From NCBI GenBank assembly GCA_026713925.1, contig JAPONM010000018.1, forward strand, positions 62,001 to 126,000: 64,000 nucleotides of DNA. Direction: 5' to 3'. Each line of letters starts with the position of its first letter. Position 1 is the first letter of the stretch. Source of the stretch: Gammaproteobacteria bacterium (GTDB lineage: Bacteria > Pseudomonadota > Gammaproteobacteria > UBA4575). Under the pieces are notes generated by a model that searched no databases, was not told the origin of the DNA, and saw only the letters and a program-made list of their open reading frames with translations. The translations under genes were made by a program, and so were the position numbers. Below, one piece after another: positions 21,425 through 29,867 of this stretch.

Positions 21425-22378
21425 TCAGGTGGCGTTGCCTAACAAGATTTTCCATTTGCTCTTCTCGCGCTCACAGGAAAACAACCCGGCTTTGGCCTGG
21501 CACCTGGCCTGCAGTTCTTGCAGCCAGACCGGGTCTGCTTCGGCCCTGAGAAGCAGTGTTCGCAATGCACGGGTATCCCCTACTGTAAAATAGCCGGGAT
21601 AATCTTTCCCCAGCAAACCGATCGAACCCGCGATATCCGAGGCGATTGTCGGCAGGCCTGCCACGCAGGCTTCTGAAATGACGTTGGCGCCTCCTTCCAT
21701 TCTCGAACTCAATACCATCACATCTGCGGTTGCATACACCTTGCGCACCTGCCAGTGCGGCACCTCACCGTGCCAGTGATACCGGGCATTGTCCCGCATT
21801 TCCTTTTCTGCCCGCTTTGCCCAGACCTGTGTATGAGCCTTGCCGTATTGATTGACCTGTACACGCGAATGGGCCGGCAGCCTGCGTACGGCACGGGCCG
21901 CACGCAGCGGGTCTTTTTCTTCACGCAAATGTCCGATCACACACACGCTAAATGCTTTTCTTCTTTCTACGGGCTTGCGGACCACCGGCTTAGCCGATTG
22001 ATGGATCACGGAAATCTTTTTCCTATATCTTTCAGGAATCGCCAGACCTGCGAGATCATGCAGGGTCACCAGAATGTCTGCGGCCTGAATGGAATATAAT
22101 GTAGGCTCAGGAGACGTCCTGATGAATTTATATATATCGGTGCCGGTCAATGCCACTACCAGCAAGTGGTCAGGGCACTGCAAATGGAAACGACGTATGG
22201 ATGCAGCACTGCGCCATGCATGCAGCGCAATCATGGCATCATACCGCCCCTCTGTGAACTCGGTTTTCACGTCCACCCTGTGCCCGAGCTCAACCAGTAT
22301 GTTTCTCCAGCGGGTTGCGGTAGCACGGTTTCCCGCACGGGACCGGGGCAATGCCGGTGTAACAAGAATAATTTTCAT
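21425..22378 (-). CDS. senB: SenB-like selenosugar synthase (GT-B glycosyltransferase)
   Basis: A 317-residue GT4-like glycosyltransferase. It opens MKIILVTPALPRSRAGNRAT and continues with TRWRNILVELGHRV, the pattern of the TIGR04348 family, now known as SenB. SenB transfers a sugar from a UDP-sugar to selenophosphate, giving a selenosugar. FSVCVIGHLREEKDPLRAA starts the second Rossmann domain, and EGGANVISEACVAGLP (about 228-243) is the nucleotide-sugar-binding E-x7-E region. No signal peptide or membrane segment. It converges on selD and diverges from the SenA-like gene, both known SenB partners. Without the context it would be called only a glycosyltransferase; the context raises the SenB call. 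Confidence 0.82.
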   Translation of the reverse strand: MKIILVTPALPRSRAGNRATATRWRNILVELGHRVDVKTEFTEGRYDAMIALHAWRSAASIRRFHLQCPDHLLVVALTGTDIYKFIRTSPEPTLYSIQAADILVTLHDLAGLAIPERYRKKISVIHQSAKPVVRKPVERRKAFSVCVIGHLREEKDPLRAARAVRRLPAHSRVQVNQYGKAHTQVWAKRAEKEMRDNARYHWHGEVPHWQVRKVYATADVMVLSSRMEGGANVISEACVAGLPTIASDIAGSIGLLGKDYPGYFTVGDTRALRTLLLRAEADPVWLQELQARCQAKAGLFSCEREKSKWKILLGNAT

Positions 22379-22380
22379 GA

Positions 22381-22431
22381 TAAGGCAAATGGTATTACGC
22401 TATGGGATGAATAACAGGGTATATTGCCTTA
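22381..22431. promoter_or_regulatory. Divergent senB/senA control region with an inverted repeat
   Basis: The 81 bases between the two start codons must hold both promoters. An 8-base inverted repeat, TAAGGCAA (22381-22388) and TTGCCTTA (22424-22431), brackets an AT-rich centre. It could be an operator pair or loop. No promoter elements stand out. Confidence 0.3.
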
Positions 22432-22459
22432 CCCGAACACAATCCGACATGGGCAATCC

Positions 22460-23764
22460 ATGAATTACGACCTTGCCACAGTAAAAGCCCTGACAGCGGC
22501 ATTGCAGGATGCGCGTGCCAGAACGCTGGCGCTGGTCGAAGACCTAGACGAACAGCAACTGCTGGGACCCCGGCTACCCACTACCAATCCGTTGTGTTGG
22601 GAAATTGCACATGCCGCCTATTTTCACGAACTGTGGGTACTACGTCACCTGGGCAGACGAACGGAAATCCTTCCGGACTCGGATGAGCTGTTCGATTCCA
22701 TTTCAATCCAGCATGATCTGCGCTGGGATCTGCCCTTGCCTGACATGATCAACATTCTCAAGTACATGGAAGACGTGCTGTCAGCAGAGCTCGTACAACT
22801 GAATCAGATCGAACTTGCAGATTCTGAAAAATACTTCTACCTGCTGGCCCTATTTCATGAAGACATGCATGGCGAAGCCCTGACGTATACACGCCAGACA
22901 CTGGCTTATCCGGCACCAGGTTTTCTGCAGGGCAAGGCACCGTCCGGCCATGCCGAGTCTCCGGCAAACGAAGACATTGAAATTGCAGGGGGGGTATTCA
23001 TGCTCGGTGCGAAACGGGATGGTGAATTCATCTTTGACAATGAAAAATGGGCACACAAGGTCACACTCGCACCATTCAGAATCGCCCGGTATGCCGTGAG
23101 CAACCAGGATTATGCAGAGTTTGTCGAAGCCGGCGGATACCTGACAGAGAAATACTGGTGCCAGCAAGGATGGAGGTGGCGCTGTGAACAGGGTCTTGAA
23201 CACCCTGTATACTGGAACAGGGATTCAGACCAGACGTGGTACGCAAGGCAGTTTGACCAGTGGCGTCCCTTGGACCTGTCACACCCGGTGATCCACATCA
23301 GCTGGCATGAAGCCAGCGCATTTTGCAAATGGGCGGGCCGCCGCCTGCCGACAGAAGCGGAGTGGGAATTTGCCGCAGCCTGTGATCCGGGCAACAGGAC
23401 CGACGACGGGCCGCGCAAGACCCCGTTTCCCTGGGGAAAGCATATCGCTGAGAATTGTGCCAACCTGGACAGTACGGCCCCAGGTACCGTTGCAGTAGAT
23501 GCCTGCCCGAATGGTGACAGCGCTTCGGGCTGTCGGCAAATGCTCGGCAACGTCTGGGAATGGACAGACTCGACTTTTCTGCCGTACCCGGGTTTTTCAC
23601 CGGACTGGTACAGGGAGTATTCCCGACCGCTGTTTGGTCAGACAAAAGTGCTGCGTGGGGGCGCGTGGGCCACCCGCGGGAGAATGCTGCGCAATACCTG
23701 GCGCAACTACTACGGGGCAGACCGCAACGACGTATTTGCCGGATTCAGAACCTGTGCTGATTAG
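22460..23764 (+). CDS. senA: SenA/EgtB-like non-heme iron sulfoxide/selenoxide synthase
   Basis: A 434-residue EgtB-family enzyme that joins hercynine to a sulfur or selenium donor with O2. The N-terminal DinB-like domain has the three iron ligands: a His near 51 (EIAHAAYFHE) and His133/His137 in HEDMHGE. The C-terminal part from about residue 180 is a formylglycine-generating-enzyme-like domain (GGVFMLGA, WHEASAFCKWAGRRLPTEAEWE, GNVWEWTDS, LRGGAWATR, GFRTC). EgtB proper uses gamma-glutamylcysteine or cysteine; SenA uses the selenosugar made by SenB. Adjacent SenB-like and SelD genes favour SenA. EgtB for ergothioneine remains the main alternative, since gshA is close by. I used the ATG at 22460; an open TTG frame extends upstream to 22424. 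Confidence 0.85.
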   Translation: MNYDLATVKALTAALQDARARTLALVEDLDEQQLLGPRLPTTNPLCWEIAHAAYFHELWVLRHLGRRTEILPDSDELFDSISIQHDLRWDLPLPDMINILKYMEDVLSAELVQLNQIELADSEKYFYLLALFHEDMHGEALTYTRQTLAYPAPGFLQGKAPSGHAESPANEDIEIAGGVFMLGAKRDGEFIFDNEKWAHKVTLAPFRIARYAVSNQDYAEFVEAGGYLTEKYWCQQGWRWRCEQGLEHPVYWNRDSDQTWYARQFDQWRPLDLSHPVIHISWHEASAFCKWAGRRLPTEAEWEFAAACDPGNRTDDGPRKTPFPWGKHIAENCANLDSTAPGTVAVDACPNGDSASGCRQMLGNVWEWTDSTFLPYPGFSPDWYREYSRPLFGQTKVLRGGAWATRGRMLRNTWRNYYGADRNDVFAGFRTCAD

Positions 23765-23833
23765 CGATACCCCGCCAGCACTGATAACATTGCAACAATT
23801 CGAATATATGCGAACAGTACAGGCAACACGACA

Positions 23834-24640
23834 GTGAGTTGGTGGGGAAAACTGGCAGGAGGTGGACTCGGATTTGCCCTGGGGGGACCCCTTGGCGCCA
23901 TGATCGGAGTCATGCTGGGCCACCAGCTGGACAAATCATCCGCGGGTCATGCGGGCCGGATCGGATTTGACAGGGGTTCCCAGGAACGCACCCAGGCCGC
24001 CTTTTTTACTGCAACCTTTTCGGTAATGGGTTGTATTGCCAAGGCTGACGGGCACGTTTCCCCCAAAGAAATCCAGCTCGCAGAACAGGTCGTAGAGCAA
24101 ATGCGCTTGAACAAAGAGCAGCGAAAAGTTGCCGTTGAGCTGTTCAACCAGGGCAGGCAGGACGGCTTCATGCTGGATGATGTGCTCGAACAGTTCCGCG
24201 CGGAATGCCAGCGCAAGACCACACTTATCCAGATGTTCATAGAAATCCAGTTGCAAGCTGCCTATGCAGACGGCGTCAAGGACCCTGCAGAGGAACGCCT
24301 GCTGCATCATATCTGCAACAGGCTGGGTTACCCGGTCGAATGGCTGGCTCAGCTGGAATCCATCACGTTTGGACAGCAGTATCATTCCGGACATGCCGGA
24401 AGCGCCCAGCCAGCATCAGCATCGGAAATAAGGAACGCGCACAGGGTTCTCGGTGTTGACCCGGCGGCGACAGAGGCGGATGTCAAGAAGGCCTATCGCA
24501 GACTGATGAGCCAGCATCATCCGGATAAACTGATCTCCAAGGGTTTGCCGGAAGAAATGATCGAGATTGCCACAGAAAAAACCCAGGAGATACGCAAGGC
24601 ATATGAGCTGATTCAGCAACAGCGCAAAACGCATCACTAG
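23834..24640 (+). CDS. djlA: Membrane-anchored J-domain co-chaperone DjlA
   Basis: DnaK co-chaperone of the inner membrane. The 268-residue protein has the DjlA layout: one N-terminal glycine-rich membrane segment (about 7-28, GGLGFALGGPLGAMIGVMLG), a TerB-like helical domain at about 45-175 (FFTATFSVMGCIAKADGHVS) and a C-terminal J domain from about 195 with HHPDKLISKGLP, the HPD motif that stimulates DnaK. Starts with GTG at 23834; no in-frame ATG is available. In E. coli djlA acts in envelope stress through the Rcs system; no such genes are near here. Confidence 0.94.
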   Translation: MSWWGKLAGGGLGFALGGPLGAMIGVMLGHQLDKSSAGHAGRIGFDRGSQERTQAAFFTATFSVMGCIAKADGHVSPKEIQLAEQVVEQMRLNKEQRKVAVELFNQGRQDGFMLDDVLEQFRAECQRKTTLIQMFIEIQLQAAYADGVKDPAEERLLHHICNRLGYPVEWLAQLESITFGQQYHSGHAGSAQPASASEIRNAHRVLGVDPAATEADVKKAYRRLMSQHHPDKLISKGLPEEMIEIATEKTQEIRKAYELIQQQRKTHH

Positions 24641-24764
24641 ACCGAAACAAGGTTCACGGATCTTGATCCCTTTCTTCTCTGCGTGTTGATGTATATGTAG
24701 AAACAGGCATTGCATGATAACATGTGACGCAAATTCTACTGATATCCAGAACTTACAACTTACC

Positions 24765-25745
24765 ATGACGAAACCTTATCTAGTGTTAACCTGGATGGCG
24801 ATCTTCGTGCTGAGTGCAATCCTTGCAGCACTGGCCGCCCATGACCCGATTATCTTTGCGTTCAAGGCCAATCCGTGGTTCAACTCCCTGATCGTCCTGG
24901 TATTGGCTGCAGGCTTGGCATACAACTTTCTGCAGGTAGTCAACCTCGCCAGGGAAATCGAATGGATCGAACATTTTCGCAGTCCGAAAAAAAGTGGCTC
25001 TCCCAAAAAAACCACACCCTTGCTTGCGCCCATGGAACGAATGCTGGCCCAGAAGACTGGCAACCACTTTACGTTATCCACACTGTCCATGCGTTCCCTG
25101 CTGGACAGCATCACCAACCGCATGGAAGAATCCCGTGACATCTCTAGGTACCTGATAGGCCTGCTCATATTCCTGGGACTCCTGGGTACGTTCTGGGGGT
25201 TACTGATCACAATCAGTTCAGCCAGCGACGTGATCAAGAACATGTCTGCCGACGGTGACAACAGCCTGCTGTTGTTCGAAAACCTCAAGCAGGGGCTGCA
25301 ACAGCCCCTGGCAGGCATGGGCGTAGCATTCAGTTCATCATTTTTTGGCCTGGCCGGTTCGCTGGTACTGGGTTTTACAGACCTGCAAACAAGTCACGCA
25401 CAAAGGAGATTTTTCAATGAACTGGAGGAATGGCTTTCAGGTATTACCCGGCTTTCCTCGGGGGCATTGACGGACATCGAGGATGTCTCCGTGCCGGAGT
25501 ACGTGCAGGCCTTGCTGGAGAAAACCGCAGATGGTATTGAAACCCTGGAACGCACCCTGGGTGATCAGGTGAGTGAACGCTCCAGACTGGATTCGAACCT
25601 GTTTGAGCTCACACGCCAGTTGGCCGAGCTCAGCGAGTACCTGAAGCGGAATCAGCAACCATTGTCGGAAGAGTTGCGCAAGGAGTTTCGTATTCTGGCA
25701 CGTACGATCGGTGCCTCACTGGCACATCGAAAACCACCCGAGTAA
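24765..25745 (+). CDS. MotA/TolQ/ExbB-like proton channel protein
   Basis: Inner-membrane protein of 326 residues, predicted as the ion-channel half of a stator-like complex with the next gene. Hydrophobic segments lie at about 8-27, 36-55, 125-150 and 180-205. The third contains LGLLGTFWGLL, the MotA/TolQ-type GTFxGLL channel motif, and the fourth GMGVAFSSSFFGLAGSLVLG. After it comes a helical cytoplasmic tail of about 110 residues, including ETLERTLGDQVSERS. It is not flagellar MotA and has no tol-pal neighbours. Its tail is much shorter than that of Zorya ZorA. Start chosen at the ATG of MTKPYLVL. Confidence 0.78.
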   Translation: MTKPYLVLTWMAIFVLSAILAALAAHDPIIFAFKANPWFNSLIVLVLAAGLAYNFLQVVNLAREIEWIEHFRSPKKSGSPKKTTPLLAPMERMLAQKTGNHFTLSTLSMRSLLDSITNRMEESRDISRYLIGLLIFLGLLGTFWGLLITISSASDVIKNMSADGDNSLLLFENLKQGLQQPLAGMGVAFSSSFFGLAGSLVLGFTDLQTSHAQRRFFNELEEWLSGITRLSSGALTDIEDVSVPEYVQALLEKTADGIETLERTLGDQVSERSRLDSNLFELTRQLAELSEYLKRNQQPLSEELRKEFRILARTIGASLAHRKPPE

Positions 25746-25746
25746 C

Positions 25747-26781
25747 GTGCGGCTTTCCTACTCATCCCGCCGGAATGTCAATATCTGGCCAGGCTTTGTA
25801 GACGCATTCTCTGCCCTGCTGATCGTTATCGTATTTTTGCTGCTGATATTTACAATCGGGCAATTTTTCCTGAGCATCGCACTGACCGGCAAGGAACAAA
25901 CAATTTCCGAACTTGACCGGGTGACGGCGGAACTTTCAAAGCTGCTTGCTACAGAAAAAACAACGACTGCAGGCCTGCAAGAACGCGTTGATAAACTGTC
26001 CTCGCAGCTTCTGAACAAGTCTGAAGACGTAACCGAACTGCAGACGGATGTCGAGTTGCTGACCGGCTTGCGCAGTCAGCTGGAACAGGATGTTGCGAAT
26101 CTGTCTGGCCAGCTTCAGGAAAGCCAAGAAACTCTCAAACAGGAAAAAGAGCTTTCGGCCCGATCCATCGCGCAAATCCAACTGATCAACAGACAGGTGA
26201 AGATGCTGCGCGAGCAGCTCAGTGCGATCTCGCAGATGCTAGGAATTGAAATGAAGCTGGATGATGAAAACCTTGAAAGGTTTTCCCGGGAGCTGAACAG
26301 GTCCCTGCTTCAGATGGTACAGAAACTTGCGTACTACCGTTCCAATTTTTTTGGCCGTCTGCGCGATGTGGTGGGGGAAAACCCCAATATCCGGATTGTA
26401 GGGGACAGGTTTATCCTGCAGTCAGAACTCCTGTTTGATACCGCCTCAGCCAGCCTGGGTGATCGCGGAAAGGAACAGGTGAAATCGCTGGCCAGGATCA
26501 TCACTGACGTAGCGGCTGACATACCGGGTGACATTGACTGGGTCATTCGGGTTGACGGGCATACCGACTCGAGAAAAATCAAAACACCGGAATTCCCCTC
26601 CAACTGGGAATTGTCCACGGCTCGAGCCCTGGCCATCGTGAGATACATGATTGAGCAAGGGGTCCCGCCACAGCGTCTTGCAGCAACCGGCTTCGGTGAA
26701 CACCGTCCACTGGATACTGGTGAAACTCCCGAAGCCTATGCCAAAAACAGAAGAATAGAGATCAAGCTGACAGCCAAGTAG
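25747..26781 (+). CDS. MotB/OmpA-like peptidoglycan-binding partner of the MotA-like protein
   Basis: A 344-residue protein with a MotB-type plan. A short basic N-terminus precedes one membrane segment (about 15-37), which starts with WPGFVDAFSALLIVIVFLL; its Asp sits where MotB has the proton-binding Asp32. Residues about 45-165 are predicted coiled coil. The C-terminal OmpA domain (about 215-344) includes IRVDGHTDSRKI, ELSTARALAIVRYM and NRRIEIKL, the peptidoglycan-binding signature. The GTG at 25747 starts one base after the upstream stop; a longer start at 25711 overlaps it. Tight spacing and matching families imply one complex anchored to the cell wall. The task it drives is unknown. Confidence 0.8.
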   Translation: MRLSYSSRRNVNIWPGFVDAFSALLIVIVFLLLIFTIGQFFLSIALTGKEQTISELDRVTAELSKLLATEKTTTAGLQERVDKLSSQLLNKSEDVTELQTDVELLTGLRSQLEQDVANLSGQLQESQETLKQEKELSARSIAQIQLINRQVKMLREQLSAISQMLGIEMKLDDENLERFSRELNRSLLQMVQKLAYYRSNFFGRLRDVVGENPNIRIVGDRFILQSELLFDTASASLGDRGKEQVKSLARIITDVAADIPGDIDWVIRVDGHTDSRKIKTPEFPSNWELSTARALAIVRYMIEQGVPPQRLAATGFGEHRPLDTGETPEAYAKNRRIEIKLTAK

Positions 26782-26793
26782 ACCCCGCACTTC

Positions 26794-26814
26794 CAACCAG
26801 CGGTGGCCTGGTTG
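26794..26814. terminator. Hairpin between two convergent genes
   Basis: Stem CAACCAG / CTGGTTG with a seven-base loop lies between the MotB-like stop and the RND pump stop. No T-run, so a weak or bidirectional terminator at best. Confidence 0.45.
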
Positions 26815-26816
26815 TA

Positions 26817-29800
26817 TCAGGCGGGAGCAGTTTCATCCGCACGAAGTGGTTTTGCCGTTCCAAGCTGCAGGAAGCTGGGCAGCAGAATAAGCGTGAACAT
26901 GGTACTTACACCCATACCGCCAACGATCACGCCCGCAAAGCCCCGGTAAAGTTCAGAGCCGGCTCCAGGAATGATCAATAAAGGCAACATCCCGAAAATA
27001 CTGGTCAGGGTGCTCATCAATATGGGCCGTAACCGCACACGTACAGATTCGTGCACGGCATCGTGTCGCGATTTCCCTCTGCGTTCGGCAGCACGGGCCT
27101 GATGCACCAGCAAGATTGCATTGTTCACGACCAGGCCAAGCAAGACGATAAAGCCGAGCATGGTTAGCAGGTCCGCGTGTAGACCCAGTGCCCGTAGCAT
27201 CAACACACCCCCTACTGTAGCAAGGGGCAGGACCAGAACCACGAGAATGCTGTCGATGAACGACCGGAACAGGGCGCTGATCAAAAGATAAAGGATGATC
27301 ACTGCCAGGACAAAGCTGCCGGCAAAACTTTTAATGGCTGTCTTCAGGTTGTCTGCAGAACCACTGAGTCGAATCTCTCCATCCTCCGGAAGCTCCCGTT
27401 CCATTAGCGGTACAATTTCCTGCTTGATCTTATCAATGACCACTTCCAGTGGCATACCGGGTGGCGGTCGAAACTCCAGGGTGACGGTACGCCGACGGTC
27501 CAGGCGGCGAATCTGATCCGGACCGGCCGTACGTTTGATATCAACAAGTTCACTGACCGGCAATACCCCGCCTTTCGGAGTATACAAGGGGATTGCAGCC
27601 AGCTCTTCCGGAGTTGACCAGGGTTCAACCCTTGCAACCACATTGATCTTTTCTTCACCCGTAAAAAATTCATTTACAAACAGACCCTGACCCAGAAACC
27701 GGGTCAGGACCGCCATCGTGCCACGATTCCATCCGGCCTCGATCAGGCGGTCCTCTTTAGGCACCATTTGTAACTCGGGCTCAGCCAGCTGCAGGCCGGG
27801 GCGAGGACGGGCCCGGGTCCCGTTGAAAACATTTGGAATTTCAAAAAACCCGACCCGTGCAGCGCGTAACAGGCTATCGATATTGCTTCCCTGGATATTG
27901 ATGTCGACTTCCGTACGCCCGCCGACGCCACTGAACAAAGAAGCTTTCCGGACAACGACAAAACTGTCCGGAAAACCTTGTACGGTTTCGTGCACCACCT
28001 CCAGTACCCGGTCGATTTCCTCTTTATTGGAGGACTGCGCCTGTGCACCCAAAAACATGGAACCCGGTCGGGCAACAAAAAAGTAGTGTTTGATTTTTGG
28101 GGACTTGCTGCCATCCAGATAAGGTTGCAGACGTGCGGCAACCACCTTGCCCATTTCTTGTTCAATATGGTCAATATTGACACCCGGAGGCGGGATCACG
28201 ATGCCGAATACCAGATTGCGGTTGCCGGTGGGCAGGTAATCGGTTTTGGGAAATGCCAGATAAGTGATCGCGAGCGCAGAACTGATCAAGCCAGCAATCC
28301 ACATCCAGCGCAGGGCGGCTGAACCGGTCATCTTCATGATGAAAGAACTGGAACGTTCCAACCAGGAATCGCGGCGCTCTCTACCCATGTTTGCCATGAA
28401 CTTGTGTGCTGCAACGGGAATGACTGCACTTGCTACCAGAAGGGAGGTAGCCGTGGCCGCGGAAATTACGATCGCGAGATCCGAGAACAGCTGACCGCTC
28501 TGGTCCTTTAAAAATATGATCGGCAAAAATATTGCTACCGTGGTGACGGCGGAAGCAAACAGGGCTGGCCAGACCTGCAGGGTACCCTCAAGTGCCGCTT
28601 TCCTGGAAGTCATTCCCTGCTCACGCATCCGCACGATATTCTCCAGCACGATGATTGCGGCATCCATCACCATACCTACCGCAAAGGCCATGCCTGCCAA
28701 GGATATGACATTGATGGTGCGCCCTGTCATATTCATTACCACCAGCGTCACGAACAAGCACAAAGGTATGGTCAGGGTGACGATAAGGGTGGCCCGGAAC
28801 TTTCTTAAAAACCACCATAGAACCACTATAGCCAACAGGATTCCCAGACTCAGACTGTTGCGAAGCAGTTCAATCGCACTGTTGATGTACACGGTTTCGT
28901 CATAAACCTGTTCAATATTGAGATCGGCCCGTTTGAAAGGACCCTGCTCGATTTCCTTGACCGCAGCACGTATGTCAGCCATGGTTTCAAGCACATTGAC
29001 GCCTGCCTCACGGTAGGCGTTGACAGCTATGGTCAGGTCACCCTTGGTAATTACAAAGTTGTTTCGATCGACTGTACGAAGTTCTACCTGGGCGATGTCC
29101 CGCAAGGTGACCGGTTTGCCGTCACGCCACTCCAGGATCAGATCACCGAATTGCTGGGCATCCAGTGCGCCGGTATAACGCAATGTGTAACGCCGCTTAC
29201 CGACATGCGCAGTGCCACCGGACACATCGTCGTTGCTGCCTACAACTGCTGCAGCCTCAGGCAACCCTACCCCCAATCCTGCCGCCTTGTACGGGTCGAC
29301 CGTAACCCGCACCTCATATTCATTGCCACCACGCACTTCAGAAAGGGCAACACCCGGGACTCGCTCAAAACGTGTCTGCACAACCTCTTCGACAAAATCC
29401 CGGTAGGTCTCGATCGGTCTCGTATTGCTTTCGTTCGTCTTGATGATGAACCATGCGATCGGGCGCCCTCTCCCCCCGGCCGTACTCAGTACAGGCTCGT
29501 CCGCATCTTCAGGGTAACTGGGGACACGGTTCAGACGGTTGATCACCTCGATCAGCGCACGATTCAGGTCATAGTCTACATCGAAGGTGATCGTGATCTT
29601 GCCTTTTCCGGCACTGGCCTCCGATAGCAGTTCCTGCATACCGGGCAGACCACGCAGCTGTTTTTCCTGTGGTTCAATAATTTCAGATTCAACTTCTTCC
29701 GGAGCCGCTGCACGCCAATTGGTGGAAATCACAATTTCGGGTTGTTCAACTGCAGGGGTAAGCTGTATGGGCAAACGAGTCAGGGTCACGGAACCAAACA

Positions 29801-29867
29801 GGATCACCAGCAAGCAGCCAACCAGAGTTGCCGTAGGGTTGCTCAGAGCAGACTTGATAAGATTCAT
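26817..29867 (-). CDS. RND efflux pump, inner-membrane transporter
   Basis: Proton-driven AcrB-type exporter of 1016 residues, the standard HAE-RND length. It opens with a membrane segment followed by LTRLPIQLTPAVEQPEIV. It shows the repeated six-helix halves and porter loops, with GMAFAVGMVMDAAIIVLENI in the fourth-helix region (the adjacent acidic residues carry protons) and GFIVLLGLVVNNAILLVHQARA in the second half. The gene overlaps its adaptor gene by 4 bases. No outer-membrane TolC-like factor and no regulator are in the window, so the pump must borrow a channel. The substrate cannot be inferred. Confidence 0.94.
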   Translation of the reverse strand: MNLIKSALSNPTATLVGCLLVILFGSVTLTRLPIQLTPAVEQPEIVISTNWRAAAPEEVESEIIEPQEKQLRGLPGMQELLSEASAGKGKITITFDVDYDLNRALIEVINRLNRVPSYPEDADEPVLSTAGGRGRPIAWFIIKTNESNTRPIETYRDFVEEVVQTRFERVPGVALSEVRGGNEYEVRVTVDPYKAAGLGVGLPEAAAVVGSNDDVSGGTAHVGKRRYTLRYTGALDAQQFGDLILEWRDGKPVTLRDIAQVELRTVDRNNFVITKGDLTIAVNAYREAGVNVLETMADIRAAVKEIEQGPFKRADLNIEQVYDETVYINSAIELLRNSLSLGILLAIVVLWWFLRKFRATLIVTLTIPLCLFVTLVVMNMTGRTINVISLAGMAFAVGMVMDAAIIVLENIVRMREQGMTSRKAALEGTLQVWPALFASAVTTVAIFLPIIFLKDQSGQLFSDLAIVISAATATSLLVASAVIPVAAHKFMANMGRERRDSWLERSSSFIMKMTGSAALRWMWIAGLISSALAITYLAFPKTDYLPTGNRNLVFGIVIPPPGVNIDHIEQEMGKVVAARLQPYLDGSKSPKIKHYFFVARPGSMFLGAQAQSSNKEEIDRVLEVVHETVQGFPDSFVVVRKASLFSGVGGRTEVDINIQGSNIDSLLRAARVGFFEIPNVFNGTRARPRPGLQLAEPELQMVPKEDRLIEAGWNRGTMAVLTRFLGQGLFVNEFFTGEEKINVVARVEPWSTPEELAAIPLYTPKGGVLPVSELVDIKRTAGPDQIRRLDRRRTVTLEFRPPPGMPLEVVIDKIKQEIVPLMERELPEDGEIRLSGSADNLKTAIKSFAGSFVLAVIILYLLISALFRSFIDSILVVLVLPLATVGGVLMLRALGLHADLLTMLGFIVLLGLVVNNAILLVHQARAAERRGKSRHDAVHESVRVRLRPILMSTLTSIFGMLPLLIIPGAGSELYRGFAGVIVGGMGVSTMFTLILLPSFLQLGTAKPLRADETAPA

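Noticed and set aside
21359-21442. 27-codon plus-strand frame opening MKQIKYLDTAL
   Set aside because: No Shine-Dalgarno, overlaps the end of senB, and too short to judge without comparison.
18761-23764. Plain ergothioneine (EgtB) locus
   Set aside because: Not fully excluded, but the SenB-like glycosyltransferase and SelD beside it have no role in ergothioneine synthesis, so the selenium pathway fits better.
24765-26781. Zorya anti-phage system
   Set aside because: The MotA-like protein lacks the very long ZorA tail and no ZorC, ZorD or ZorE gene follows.
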